This document shows, piece after piece, positions 1 to 12,592 of a stretch of 64,000 nucleotides of DNA. Location: assembly GCF_000226095.1 (NCBI RefSeq), contig NC_016474.1, positions 2,976,001 to 3,040,000 of the forward strand. The letters run 5' to 3'. The first letter of the stretch is position 1, and the number at the start of each line of letters is the position of its first letter. Origin of the DNA: Thermothelomyces thermophilus ATCC 42464 (Eukaryota; Ascomycota; Sordariomycetes; Sordariales; Chaetomiaceae). The position numbers and the translations under genes were made by a program. The notes beneath the pieces were generated by a model. It made no database searches and was not told the origin of the DNA. It saw nothing but the letters and a program-made list of their open reading frames with translations.

Positions 1-1359
1 GGAATGGTCTGGAGCAGCCTCCACACGCGAACTTTCCTGTCGGGAGCCACGCCAACAAGCTTCTTGGCCTGCTTCAAGAATTTGTGGTAACTAGAGGATG
101 TGCTTTGGACTATGACGGGGGGCGCAGGCTTCTTGAGCTTGACTTCCTGTTCAATCGGAATGGGACTGTTCGCAGACCACATCCGGTGGATGGTGAACAC
201 CGGAGGATGGAACTCGAACTGAATGGTCGGGATGCTCACGGAGTCTGGTGCCGTGTTGTGTGCGACCCGGACAATGGGCGACTGGCCGGCAGCCAAGCCG
301 TACCACGAAAGGAGGAGATCCCACGCGTCCTTTGGAAAGAGCTCGAAATCCTCAATGCCCGTGCCGGGTTTCAGCTTGACGCAGCGCTCGCCGGTGGAGT
401 CTGTGAAGATGGCTTGGATGATATCCGAGTTGTCGACCGGCCCGGGTGACCCGTCTGAGGATTCCTTGCTGGCGTGCTTTGCATCCGAACGACATGCCTG
501 AGCTTTGGCGAGCCATTTCCGAGACACGAGATATGCCTCGTCGCCCTCCTTCACGGGGGTCTCAGCAAAGGCCTGCACGAGGGTCTCGATCGTCTTGATT
601 TGTTGGTCGAGCGGCGGGATGTCTGTCCTCACACAGTCAGCGCAAGATGGTAAGCGAGAATGTCGCGGCGGTGGAGGCGGAGGCGGAGGCGGTGGCGGCG
701 TGGCATTACCATTTCGTAAGGGCAGCTCTGCCTGTTTGTCGGGCGGAGGATTTTCTGGGGCCTCAGTCTCCTCCTGGTTGCCCTGCTCTTCTTTCGGCCC
801 ATCTGCCGTTTCTGTCCTTTGAGATTCCGTGATTGTGAGCATATCCACGTCCTCCCTCCCTTCCGCAACGTTCTGCTCTGGTTCCATGCTGGGTGCTCGG
901 CGCTTGAGGGGAGAGGAGGACCGATGGGGAGAATCGGCGGCACCCCCCATTAGAGCTCGGCGGACGTATTGGTGAACGGGCGACTGATCCCTTGCCGGTC
1001 CGTGTCCGTGTTCCGGCAGCTGCAAGGTCGAGCCGTCGACGAGGTCGGGATCCCGGTCGAGCTCGGTCGACAGGTCGGCCGAGCCAGCACAGGGAGAGCT
1101 CGCGGCGGAAGACGGGGAATCGGCAATGGAGGCGCCCTGGCTTTGAAGGCGGGGCGGCACACCGGACGGAGGCAGCGAGTCGGCACGGGGCAAGGCAGAA
1201 GGCGTGCTCAGGCCAGAGACGGAGGCGGCAGAGAAGGAGAAGGCGGGATCGGTGTCTACTTCGGTGGAGGGCAGCACCAAGTCCTCGGGCTTGTTGTGCT
1301 CCCTGGTCGACTGGCGGGTAATCCTCCGTTTCTTTAGGGAAGACGTGGTGAAAGGCGAG
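1..1359 (-). CDS. UBP12-type ubiquitin C-terminal hydrolase, N-terminal part (cut by window edge)
   Basis: The open frame runs right to left from about 1359 and leaves the window at base 1, so the catalytic Cys and His boxes are not visible. After a Ser/Pro-rich leader with basic patches (SLKKRRITRQ and SPLKRRAPSMEPE), residues encoded by about 630-130 form a DUSP-like domain (RKWLAKAQA, then LKPGTGIEDFELFPKDAWDLL and SWYGLAAGQSPIVR), followed by the start of a ubiquitin-like segment (FLKQAKKLVGVAPDRKVRVW). This order is typical of fungal UBP12/USP4-15 deubiquitinases, cysteine proteases that remove ubiquitin from substrates. The 5' end is unresolved. The frame is open back to a stop near 1388, and the first in-frame ATG is at 950. 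Coding-like sequence upstream of 950 suggests an upstream exon joined by an intron of about 1423-1360, but I found no in-frame ATG there. The family call is good; the start is not. Confidence 0.8.
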
Positions 1360-3264
1360 CTGCCCCGTGCAGCTCGAGGAATGGCTTAGTCGCTTAGGTC
1401 TGGTGGTGGGCGGGGAAGCGCACGCAAGGTGGGCGGCGAAGACGGCGGAAGAAGTGGCCAGGTGCTGGTGTTCGTTGGGGAAACCAGGCACTGGCACAAG
1501 CGAGCTGGCAGTGACGGCAGTCACGGAGGGGGGCACTAAGCCGAGCGGATTAAAGTCTGGGTGTAAGAGAAGCCTGTGCGGTGCATTCGTCGAACCAGGA
1601 CCAACAAACAGACCCGCGGTCAGAGGCGAGCGGCGAAGCACGGCGTCAGCATGCGCAGGCGCCGTTCCTCGCTATCTCGAAAGGACACCAGATTTACTGG
1701 CGATGTTCGAGTGTTCCCTTGAAAGAGTGTGACACGCAGCTCTTTAGGAAGGGGAGCTCGTGCGACGCAAGCACGCGGCTAGAGCAAAAACTGTTTGTTG
1801 CACGTTTCTAAAACTCTCTAGTTACTGCGTCAAGGTTCCTTTTTTTCGATCCGGGATGGGAAAGAGAAGTCCGTGCTAGCAACACCGCTTCTACACGGTG
1901 CTGGTTAGGTAATCTTTAGGCTCTCGGTGGGTATGCTGCTGGGCATCAGAACCATATTTGCTCCTTGCAAAGGCACCGATGAGACCGTCTGAGCTCGTTT
2001 GCTGAGGAAATCCATATTAGGAAGATGAATGCCATGCCATCGTATGCTGATGCAACAACCTCGGCGTGCCGCAATGGAATGCTCAAGAACCTGCCTGGTT
2101 GTTGCTCTCTTGATCTTTGATCGCGCCCCACCTCACACCTCCACAGCCGTGCTCGCACTGTTAAGCCCAGGTTTTTAGCCCGCGTTAGCACCTGCACTGA
2201 CGTCCTGCTTTGACAGTGAAACATGGGAATTACAGTGGCACTTGTTATTGTTCCACTAGTAGGGCACAAATCACAATAACCTGGCCCGGAAACTTGGAAG
2301 AATCAGACATCCAATCCACATTGCCCCACCCCATGTTCACTCAGTTTGCCCTCCTACAGACAGAGAGAGAGAGAGAGGAAAAAGTAGCCCCACCTGCCCT
2401 TTGCCAAAATGCCGCTCTTAGAAAAGAGGTTGAAAGGAAGAAGAGGCAAAACAAAGAAAGGGGAAAGTGGACAGAAAGGTCCGTCAGCTCTTTCGATTGT
2501 AACCAGTACACGTCTCACCAACGATTTTGCAAACCTACCAAGCAGCCCGGGAGCTAGCCAGTGGACACCCCCCCCTCTGTATCATGGAAGAGCAATGGCG
2601 GGATCAAGCCACTATTGCCTGTAATATGTCAATGCCGCCATATATGCTACTCCTGGCCCGGCGAACTTTTTACTCGGTTGACACTATATAAGTAAAGGAC
2701 GCAGCGAAAAAAAAAAAAAAAAAAAGAAAAGAATAAAGATATGAGATGAAATGAATGAAAGAGAGAGAGGTCAGGGGACAATGGCAGGCCTGTATTCACA
2801 ATTCAGAAGCAGCCGGTCGTTGTCTCAACCCCAGGAGGATTTTGAATGATTACAGCAGGTGTGAGGAGGTTGCATTAATTAACTTGGCTTAGGTCTTGCC
2901 GGCAAGGAGACAAGAACCGACAGCATCGAACAAAGCGCGTCTAACATGCCCATCCTTCCCACACGGCCGGTTTGACCTTGCCATAGAACTCAGCGTTGTC
3001 CCATATGATTAATTGCATAGTCTTCCGGTTGCCTCAAGGGGCCTGCGGGCCTGCCTACCGGCCCGGCTCTGCACCAGTTCCGAGTCTTCTATCCCCGTCC
3101 CCTCCTCTATGAGCTGACGCTTGCGTTGATGTGCTACACAGTAGCCGTACCTCCTCTGCCGCGCGATTCTCCAACCACCGCCAATTCAAGGCGCTGGCAC
3201 GGAAGGAAGAAGAAAAAAAATAAAAGCGGAGAAATACAAGAGAGAAAGAAGGTAGGATGGAACA
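1360..3264. other. 5' region of the UBP12-type gene and intergenic DNA
   Basis: No convincing protein gene. Bases 1424-1641 on the minus strand are open and could be a 5' exon of the UBP12-type gene: a donor at 1423 and acceptor at 1360 would join it in phase. That exon has no in-frame ATG, only short out-of-frame uORFs. The remainder lies between the 5' side of that gene and the 3' end of the Ste23 gene. It holds an A-run near 2707-2725 and purine-rich patches near 2360-2460 but nothing else I can name. Confidence 0.4.
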
Positions 3265-3864
3265 TCAGAGTTTTGCTTCCAAATCCTCATACACGCTAAG
3301 GTCTTTCAGAGGTTTCGCCCCATTGCTAGCGGGGAGACTGGCCCTGAAAGACCTGACATCGTCAATGAAGACCGGCGTCGTTCCGTTTGCTGAAGGAGGC
3401 TCGGCGTCCTTGACCACATCGTTTCCGGGGCCGTGCTTGGCATGGATTTCCCTCCACGCCTCGGATGCCGCGTCTATCTTGCCTTCAGGTACCTTCAAAT
3501 CGTGGAGGAGATAGTCCCGGAGACCGGCGACCTCCTTCTCTACGTCGTGGTCGGCCGCGCTCAGCCGAGCCTGCAGGTCGGAGGCCGCTTTGGCAGAAGC
3601 TGCTTCATCAATTTCCAGCGTCTTGATCAGTTCAGAAATCTCCTTGGTTGATACGTCGCTCTTGGCCTGGGCCTCGAGGTAAACGGCCAGCTTCGCCCTT
3701 GATGGTGAGTTGGGGTGAATATATTCGTTGAAAAACTCAATCATGTCCGCCTTGGTGAGCGGTCTGATGTGATCCGCGTCCTGGGGAGCTGGAGATTTGA
3801 GAGTTTTGTCAGTTTTGAGAGTCACAACACCCCCTTTCTTTCAATTTATGGATGACGAGATGTT

Positions 3865-3918
<54 letters not shown>

Positions 3919-5707
3919 GCAGAGGGGAAGGGGTGGGGGGGAAGGGAGGCATGGCCCAATCCGACAAAAAAAAAAAAAAAAAAAAACCCTCACCATTGTC
4001 GAAAGCATAGAACTCGGAGTGGATGTGGGTCCAATGTCTGTTGCTTTCTTGCTCCAGGTACTTGAGTCTCTCTAGACGCTTGTCAATAATGCTGCGCTTG
4101 TTGCTTTCGAACTCCTCCTCGCTCATCTCCTCCAGCATCGTGGCCACGGTCTTGAGGAACTCTTCGATCCTGGTCTCCAGATACGGTGCCGTCTTCTCGC
4201 TCTGGATGACAAAGTAGAAGCCGTACTGCGTGACGCTGGTCCAGGTGCCCGAATAGACGATGTAGCCGAGCTGCTCCTTGGTGCGGAGTTGGTTGAAGCA
4301 CGGCTCGTGCACAATCTGATCCAGGAGCAACACCCTCGCCCGGACATTGTAGTCATCCCTCGAGCCCACGTGAAGGAAATACTGGATGCAATGGTTGACA
4401 TTGGCCGGGTCTTTGAGCTTCTTCTTCCAGATGTAGTTAGACCCGGGCGGGAGTATCAGCCCTCGCCGGATCTTCCACTGGGCCTCTGGGAGGGCTCGAG
4501 GCTTCAGCGTCGACTCGACCATATCCGTCAGCCGGAGGGCGTCCTCCCTGTAGACGTTTCCGTGGACGAGGATCTCCATGTGCATCTGGGAGAGCAGCTC
4601 CTTGTGGAAGACGCGGAGGGCGTCGGCGGTGATGTAAGGCAGCTCGGCCTCGAGCTCCTCGACCACGTAGCCTTGGTCGACCGTCAGCCAGGACATGTAG
4701 TCGCCGATCTGAGTCCAGGGCGCGGAGAGCTCCCAGTTCCGGTACCCTCTGCTGATGCGCTCCTTGATGATAGCGAACCGGTCGTCGCGGATCTCGAGAT
4801 CGCGAGTGGTGACGAGCACGTGCTGCAACAGGACGGCTAGCTTGTCGTTGTAGCCCGAAACCTCGATGTACAGGCCGCGCGAGTCGAGGGTTACGGTGTA
4901 CTCCAGGCCGGCCAGCTCGGCATCGTACGAGAATTCTTCGAGCGCGTCCTTGACGAGATCGGTAAAGAGGCGGGACTTCACCCGCCCCGCCGCCGAGGCG
5001 GTGGCTACCGGGCTCCTGCAGCTGATGATCAGGGTCGCCTTGGGAACCCAGAAGGTGTCGTCCTTCTTGAACCAGGTCCGGACGAGGGGGTCGTTCCTGA
5101 CGATGCGGGGTGCCAGCGCCGGCTCCTTGACGTCCTTCTTCTCGACTTCCAGCTTGGTCGGCACGAACTCGTTCCTGTGCGGGAGGTGCAGCTTGGCCGT
5201 CCGGGTCTGGGGCCCGCTGGCGGCCGCCTTCTTGATCTCCTCCATGAGGTCGTCGGGGATAGGTTGGCAGCTGTACTCGGTTCCGTACCACTTCTCCTTC
5301 TTGTCCCATTTCCCGGGGAAGTCGCGCGATACGATGGTCATCCGGAAATTGTCGGGTCGCAGGCAATCGAGGCCCTCCTTGATTAGTTTCGGGTCGAACT
5401 TGCGCAAAAGACTGTACCCGCTCAGCAGGTATTCCCGCGGGAGCGGCTTCTGCATGGTTGAGCTGAGCTTGCTCGTGAAACGGTACGACTGCGTCTTCTC
5501 CCTAAACCTGAAGTTGACCTCGGCCAGTCCCTTCTGTTCTTCAAAGATCCACTCCTGCGGCTCCGTCTCGCGCAGGAGAGCAATGTACTCGAAGACGACC
5601 TTGACGACCTCCTTGTAGTTCTTGAGTCCCTGCAGTGGGAGTCAGCGGGGGGAAACGCCCCAAACCGGTTGCCAATGATTTTCCTGGGAGGTGAGAAAAG
5701 AAACAAA

Positions 5708-5795
<88 letters not shown>

Positions 5796-7002
5796 AACAA
5801 CTCCTTGCATACCTCCTCTGTCAAGGTAATTTGACACTCAAAGACCTCTGGAGTGCCGGGGCCGACCGGCCAGGACCCGGCATACAGGCCGTTTGCCCAA
5901 CCCTTGGACTTGATGTACGACATGATACTTCCGGGACCCTCGTGGCCGATGAGATGACTAATATACCGGCTCGGTTGAGAGTCGTAGAGGTGATCCTGCT
6001 CGATGAAGGGGAAGGTGAGGGTGAGGTCGCGGGTATCCATGACGGGCCTGGCGAAGATCTGGGTTCCGAGCAGCTCCCTGGTGAAGGGCACCTCTTGGTC
6101 CCACCTGTTGGGCGGAAGGTCCTTGTTCTTGACGGGGGAGAAGTGCTCGACGACCCAGGTCTGCAGGACGTCCAGGGGCTCCCGTCCGAGGACGCAGAGC
6201 TTCATGCGGTTCGCCGAGTAGTGCTTCTCGTAGAACTCGATGAACTTGTCGCGCACGTTGATGCCCCGGCCCTCGGGGGCCGTCTTGAGGGTCTCCAGGT
6301 TGCCGGTGGAGAAGTGACAGAAGGGGTGCTTGGGGTTGGACAGCGACTTCTTGAGCTGATGCAGGCGCCACTGGTCGTTCTGCAGGTTCTTCTTGTTCTC
6401 CGAGTCGACGGCGCGGAGCTCGCGGTCCAGCGTGTTCTCGAGGAAGAGCGGCTCGATGAAGAACTGGGCGAAGCGGTCCAGGGCGCCGAGCAGCGGCGAG
6501 GGGTTCGTGGCCGAGGGCTCCTCTTGGTTGCCCGGCTTGGCAGAGACCTCGAAGTGGTAGTTTGTGGACGTTGCTGCCGTGTAGGCGTTGGTCAGGCCAG
6601 AATGGGCCGAGATGTACTGGTGGTAAGCATTCTCCACCGGGTACTTCTTGTTGCCCATGAAGAGGAGCTGCACCCTAGAGTTAGTTCGGCGGGGGCGCGG
6701 GATTCTGGTCCGGTCAACAGGACGGAGGAGGATGTACTGACATGTTCGACGGCGTGGGCCATTCCGGGCATCTCGTCCTCGTCGCTGAAGCTTCCGACGT
6801 TGACATCCATGGCAGCGCTTGCCTTGTCCGTCTTGGGGTCATGGACGATGAGCGCCTCGAGCTGGTTCGGGAGGCGGATGACGCGGTAGGACCGGTCGTC
6901 CAGAGACGGCTTCTCCAAGCGGTCCGTCACGACCACGACTTCGCCTTCGCGGCGGATGGGAGGGTCCGCCGAGGACTGCGGTTCGGGACTCGGGGGGGCC
7001 AT
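3265..7002 (-). CDS. STE23: Insulysin-type zinc metallopeptidase (Ste23/IDE, family M16)
   Basis: Four exons: 7002-6742, 6667-5813, 5629-3994, 3788-3265, giving 1091 aa, the usual length for insulin-degrading-enzyme homologues. The inverted zinc motif HAVEH is at residues 83-87. It is the last thing encoded by exon 1, and exon 2 resumes with LLFMGNKKYPVENAYHQYIS, so the active site is split by intron 1. Exons 2 and 3 carry the inactive half-domains typical of M16A, including the segment LRTKEQLGYIVYSGTW. In yeast the family matures a-factor pheromone and degrades short peptides in a closed chamber. Intron 2 contains a GA/CT microsatellite and intron 3 contains long T and A runs. The intron 3 acceptor was chosen to give FYAFDNAPQDADHIRPLT; another AG lies eight bases downstream. 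The gene stands alone, with over 5 kb of gene-free DNA upstream. Confidence 0.93.
3866..3986. repeat. Homopolymer tracts T48 and A21 inside Ste23 intron 3
   Basis: On the + strand a run of about 48 T (3866-3913) and a run of about 21 A (3966-3986) sit 52 bases apart, both inside the 205 bp intron 3993-3789. In the transcript (minus strand) this reads U21, a pyrimidine-rich spacer, then A48. The two runs are complementary and could pair. Confidence 0.9.
5709..5794. repeat. (GA)n microsatellite, about 43 units, in Ste23 intron 2
   Basis: Uninterrupted GA dinucleotides on the + strand, CT in the sense of the gene. The tract makes up nearly half of the 183 bp intron 5812-5630. It lies between the donor and the branch site GCTGAC near 5650, so it is a long pyrimidine tract upstream of the branch point. 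Confidence 0.95.
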
Positions 7003-9387
7003 GGCAAGCTTGCGTGCCGGGCGTTGACCAGGTATTGTATGTTTGTATGTACTGTACGTATCTACCTTGAATCGCTTTGTTTTGGGTGGCGGTGTCGGCT
7101 TCGGCTCAGCTCAAGAAATAAACCGATTTGCGTGTGAATCGAGCTCCGCCCGGCGGTGCGAGGCGGCTCGGAAAGTAACCAGTACGCCACCAACCCGAGA
7201 AGCCTAGGCTAGGTTTTGCACAATCGAGTTGTTCTTCGCAACGGAGCTGCAGGTTGAGGGTGGTGGGGTACGGGCACGACTGGCCGAGACCGTGTTGGGG
7301 GAGAGCGGCAGGATGACGGCACAGTAACTCAGAGTAAGCGGCAGCGGCCCTGCAGCGGTAGCCAGTAAGGTAATGGTACTCCGTAATCCGTAACTAATCC
7401 GTACACTAGCTTGGTAGCGTCCGTGCGACCTGTGGGGAACGATGCAGCGCTAAGGAATGGTTTCCGGCGAGTTGGATTCCAGAAAAGCCGGCTGGGTCGT
7501 CTCGTACCCGGTAGGACGGGGAAGCTAGTAGTGTAAACCGTTGTCCGTCTATAGGGGTCCTCCCGGGGTCTTGGTGTGGTTTTGAAGCTGTCGCAGCTGT
7601 GCAACCCAAACGGCGAGAGGCGAGAGAACGCGAGAGCGCGAGAGAATGAGCGAGGTTCAGTGACGACTTGTGTGGAACGAGCGCTAAATCATAGGACGGC
7701 AAGCCGGGAGGATGGGGAGCGGAAGTGTCCAGGGTAGCCCGGCGAGCACGGCTCTTTATATACCTTGGGCGCGGCTTAGCGCAAGCCTCTGCAGACGGAG
7801 ATGATTGCTCTTACGCAGCGCCTGTGAACTGGTGGGGAGCGAGAAATCAGTGTAATGTAATAGTATGTATGTACGTCCGTACAGTGCTCTACTTGTACAT
7901 ACCTAGGTACATCCAGAGTAGCTACCTCTATTCCGTAGGTAGTTCAATTGTCGGGGTTCGGGCGGCTATCAAGTTCCACCAGCGACCGCAGAGGGCTTCA
8001 TCTGCAGGCGTGCCGGATTCACTTTGATGGTTAGGGGGCAACAGCAATGCGTGGACAAGCTCGAAAGCATTGATTGACTAAGTTATGGAGTACGGAGTAC
8101 CACGCTGGCATTGAACGAAAAAGGGGGTAGGGCCCATCAAGGTGTAAGTAAGCACGGATCCGAGGGTTAAAGTTCGGATGCCCCTTTCCTTCCATGGAGA
8201 TTTGTTGACAGCGAGTACCCAGTAACTAGTGTAGTGTATGCCAGCCTCCGTTCCCACCGCCCACTGCCAAGGGCCCGGCAGAACATGTTCCCTGAGCGAT
8301 CGAGACCTTTTCGGGCCAGAACAGTTGATCCAGAGACATCGTTAAATGAGCAAATAAACTGGACACGTCTACAGGAAAGAAGGTGGTGGTGTATGTGATG
8401 CGGTGTGTGTGATATTGCCACGATGACGACTAGTATGGCTGTTTGGTAGAACGAGAGGTTAGACTGAGGTAACGAACAAACTCCAGCATTGTCGACCAGG
8501 GTAGGATCTCAGCCTGTTATTCGTATCACTAGCAGGTAACGTTATATATAATGCGAGTCGGCATTCTAGCTCGAGCAAGTCCTCAGCCATGTCGCGTTCC
8601 GCTCATGGACGTATGTACAAACATACGCATAGAAGATTGCTACGTAGGTATGTACTGTACCTCGATGCGTGATACCCTGTCCTAGTGTATATCCGTAGAG
8701 GTAGGCGTGTCGCCCAGCCACAAAACTAATTTAGGCCCATTACACTAATAAAAAGAGCATGCAAGAGCATTTGGAGGGTCATGCCCTCAGCCTGGGCCCG
8801 ACTTTAGGCGACCTACCTACAGTGGGTGTACCTCGGTAATGCATTACCCTATATTACCGTCGAGACTAAAGTAGCCATGACAGTGGCGGCGTTCTTTGTC
8901 TTCCTCTTTATTTTCTCTTTTTTTCTTTTTCTTCCCTTTTTTGGGCAACTTGCTTAACCTAAAATCGATCAAGTCCGCTCCCTCTTGAGGCCGTTTCATC
9001 CTTGGTCTTCGATAATCGTTCGTTTCCAATCTTCTTCTAGCATTTCACCAGCGCCTCGTCCTTGGCTGCCGTCGCTTATTTCCCATGGGTGCGTATCTAA
9101 CTTCTCAAACATGTCAGCTTCTCGAGTCACATTCTAACCGCTTCTTCCACAGGGCAACTTCCACGTATGGTATTGCTCTATTGTGAGCTCCGTCGTTAAG
9201 TGAAGGCTTAGCTGGCCAAGGAAAGCGGCCGGCGCTTCGATGGCTTGTCGGCGCCACGCCGCGGAAAATACAGTCAGGTGTGTATGTACCTGACGTAGCA
9301 GCAGCTGCAGATCATGCCTCGGCGGCTTGCAATCCATCCATTTGCATCTTGCCCGAAACAGAAAGGTTCAGGTACACTACACACTTT

Positions 9388-9407
9388 GTATGTATGTACA
9401 TACATAC
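9388..9407. repeat. 20-base perfect palindrome GTATGTATGTACATACATAC
   Basis: Perfectly self-complementary sequence in the gene-free region. Shorter or imperfect relatives (GTATGTAC, GTACATAC) recur near 7036, 7862, 8611, 10648, 23595, 48460 and 59695, always outside coding sequence. Confidence 0.85.
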
Positions 9408-12001
9408 ATTATCCACCCCTGTAGTTATATGCTAATAGTACTTTTAACATTGCCTTGTCAAATTACGTAGGAAGATTGTCTCTTGGATCAGGCCCCTTGT
9501 GAAGTCTGATGTGTTTTGTATTTGGGTACCTGGAGTTGCCCATAGGCATCGGAGGTGGCTACGGATTAAAAGTAGCCAGGGCAGGTGTAGTAACTATGTA
9601 AGGTACAGTACGTATCATTCCGTACTCGGGGCTGCAGCTTGCTGCACGTGCTGTCATCGGTACCTGCATGCACCGTCATTTCGGTCGATTCGCGGCATCA
9701 CACATTTGACCTCCACCGGCATCAACTACCACTTGTTAAGCCATCTTATATCCGGTTAATTATCGTCGTGGTTAACGGTAACATGCATGTGCTAGACAGC
9801 GAAGTTGCACAAAGCAAATCTAACTACCTACTACCTAGAAACCTAACCGTTGGCTAAACCCTGTTGTCTTCGTTACCGCCTTCTCGTCCGTTGTATTGCA
9901 TCACTGTCAGCTTAAACCTACAACCGGGTGCCAGACAAGGCGCATCATTTCACGAAGATGCCTCAAACGCTCTACGTAGCCCCGAATTTAGATAGAGCTC
10001 GCAAAACTCGCAATAGCCATTAGCCCGGTGTATCACACAGACAGACTACCTAATGAGCGACCGAGTAGCGCCCCCTATTCGTGGTTCCCCCAACCGTCAA
10101 TGAGCAAGCAGGTATTGTTCCATTTCCCACGTTAACATCCGCTCACCGACCAATTTGACAAAAAAACGAACCAGATGTTCCAGGTTAATCAGGGCTAAGT
10201 CTGACGCGAGATGGATACGGCGTGTCGCCGCTTCCACGCCCCAATCGGCCTGCTCTGCCCCGCCATCATTTTTCCTCTAGGGGCTTCACATCGTGGGATA
10301 TGGCGTTTGCGGCCGCGTGATTTTCTGCAACACAACGTCAAGAGCCTTTCTCCCTCGACCGGGAAAATACATAGCTCGTTGTCTTCCCGGCTCCATTGCA
10401 AACGGGAAAACACATATTATCCCGCCCAACAAATGGCATCTACCCGCTCTCCATACATCGTATTATGCCAACACACACGATGGATCCTCAGTTCCGCCAA
10501 GACCCGCAACCGTCAGGGTGTTCGCTGTGCCTGATTCACAAGTCCTGATCCACCGGTTTCCACCGGTCCAGAATGGCTCCGTAGAGGATGGTTTCATTCT
10601 CCCACTACTATGCACCATCTTTTTGGGCTTCATCAAGTATATGCGCACGTACAGAGAGTACATACATGAACACACAAGACACTGTTCACTCCAACTGGCT
10701 AGGGCCGTTTCACCGGATACAGGGGCGGAAGGAAGCCGGCGCCACGACCTTGGTGAAACAAAGGGGGGGCAACGTCAACTTCCCATGTTGACCCGACACA
10801 CGGCATCGCCAGATCCTACGGACCAGCCGGTGTTCTGGTGGAATGTCTGACGTTGAAGTCTGGTGAGCATGTATACACGCCGTAGAACACATGACGCTAC
10901 AGCTCATGCGACCCAGTCGTGGACCGTCAAGGTGCGGCTGGTTCGCAGTCGCCGATGGGCCCGTGTGACGTGTGGGTAAGCCGAACCAAAGCTGGCCCAA
11001 AGCTGGGTCACACACGGATGATGTCCCCTTCTCCCGCTTTTCCATTCCTTCTTGACGAACCTTGGCTTTCGCGCACGGACGAGGGCCAGAGGTGGCAGCC
11101 AAACCTTGGAACATGCAGCAGCCCTTGATCGGGAATATGCGGCCCGGTTAGGAACGTCGCTTTAAGCATGTCCACATCTGTAGTGAACCCGATCTGAACA
11201 TGCAACCTCCAACCCAAGCAAACCACGATGACCGCAAGCTCGGGGATGCCGACTATATGGTGCCGGATCCCGATGCCGCAAGCCTGAATGCGTCTGAGCG
11301 CCAGGTGCATGACGTGCACGCTCCCTGAAAAGGGGCTCCCACCGTCCACCTAGCCCGCGCGCGCAGGGGAAGATCATCCCGGTGGCGAGAGTGCGTCGGT
11401 CATGGCCGAGCTGCATATCCAAGGGGGCGATGCGGACCGATATCGAGTAATTGGCTTGCTGCGATATGCAACGAGCTCCTTTGGCGGGAAGGAGAAGCGC
11501 GATCTCCCCGCATTCTTCCGCCCTCAGAGACAAACGGCACGGCTGCGCTGCCGAGTCGATCCAAAAGCGTTGAGCAAAAATTACCTTTATCCCAAAAGGG
11601 CAAAGGCAAGTCCCGCGGACCGCAATGTTGGAATTCCCAAACAGCTTCACCAAAGGTCAGCAGACTTTACCCGGCTCGACAGGCACGGCACGGCTGGCTA
11701 GCCCGTCCTTGCCAGAAGAGCGCAGAGCCCCAGCCTTCGTCACCCACGCGGCTGATCATCCGAAGGCCGCGGCAAAATGGGCAGCTTGCATGCAGCCGTT
11801 TCTGCCTGGGGCGTCGATATAAAGTCCAAATTTTTTTCCTTTCCTTGCCCTAACCATCGTACCCCACCCCCTTTTTCAACCATCCGATGCACCCCATGAA
11901 TTCCGACGACCTCGGAACTAGTTGGCTCCGCGCATTGACAGACACTGCTCACATTCGACTTGCTGCTGGGGACCAGACTTTGAAAAATCGGGCTGAGGGA
12001 A

Positions 12002-12002
12002 C

Positions 12003-12042
<40 letters not shown>
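12002..12042. repeat. C-run followed by T-run
   Basis: About ten C are followed by about 31 T on the + strand, in intergenic DNA about 550 bp downstream of the Mpp6-like gene's stop codon. No function is evident. Confidence 0.85.
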
Positions 12043-12043
<1 letters not shown>

Positions 12044-12592
12044 TTTTGACGCTCCTTCAGCCTGTCTTGATGCATGTCTCGTCACGCACTCTCCTGCAAT
12101 GCGGCCGTCCGGTCAGTATAAGCCTGCGGTCACAAAATACCAGGATCCGTCCTTGTCAGTTTCTCTCTTCTGCGAGAAAGGTAGGGCAGATAACCGGAGA
12201 AAGGGGGGGCTGTAATGGTAATGATTGACATTCCGAGACGTGCAACCGTACTGAGAACTTGGTATCTCCCGCTGGAGCAGCCTTCCGGGAGACACCCATC
12301 TCTCTCTGGGCACGAAGCCGGGTGTTTCGAAGTCCAGCGTTCGTGGTGACTTTCCGGAAGGCTTTATCTGAAGCCTAGTAGACAATGAGAGACATGCTAG
12401 CAGGCTGAGCAGGACCCCAAGTATGAGGGTTACAAGAAGTAGAGCCGCTTGAACCATCAAGGAAACAAGATGGGCACGAGTGATCAATTCTGTTTGAGAA
12501 AGGCAGGGCCGGAGAGGAACGAGGGCAAGGGAAAAGAATAGGGGCAGAAGGGATAAGCACACTCATGCGCGAAGCACGGTAGCATCCCGTTT

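Larger units (their letters stand above)
7003..12592. other. 5.6 kb gene-free region
   Basis: No open frame here shows coding-like codon use, a recognisable domain or a plausible exon chain on either strand. The first several hundred bases must hold the Ste23 promoter. The stretch contains TACGGAGTA motifs (7377-7385 and 8091-8099), several GTATGTAC-type palindromes (about 7036, 7862, 8611 and 9388), a TATA-like run near 7750 and a C/T tract near 12002-12042. Bases 12113-12562 on the minus strand have an open frame with a hydrophobic stretch, but its codon use is not convincing. Confidence 0.5.

Noticed and set aside
5669-6889. 406-codon + strand frame across the GA repeat and Ste23 exons
   Set aside because: Antisense shadow of Ste23; the GA microsatellite simply adds an open Glu-Arg run.
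12113-12562. 149-codon minus frame with a hydrophobic segment
   Set aside because: Codon use is not biased, no homology is recognised, and it lies just downstream of the Mpp6-like gene in probable 3' UTR.
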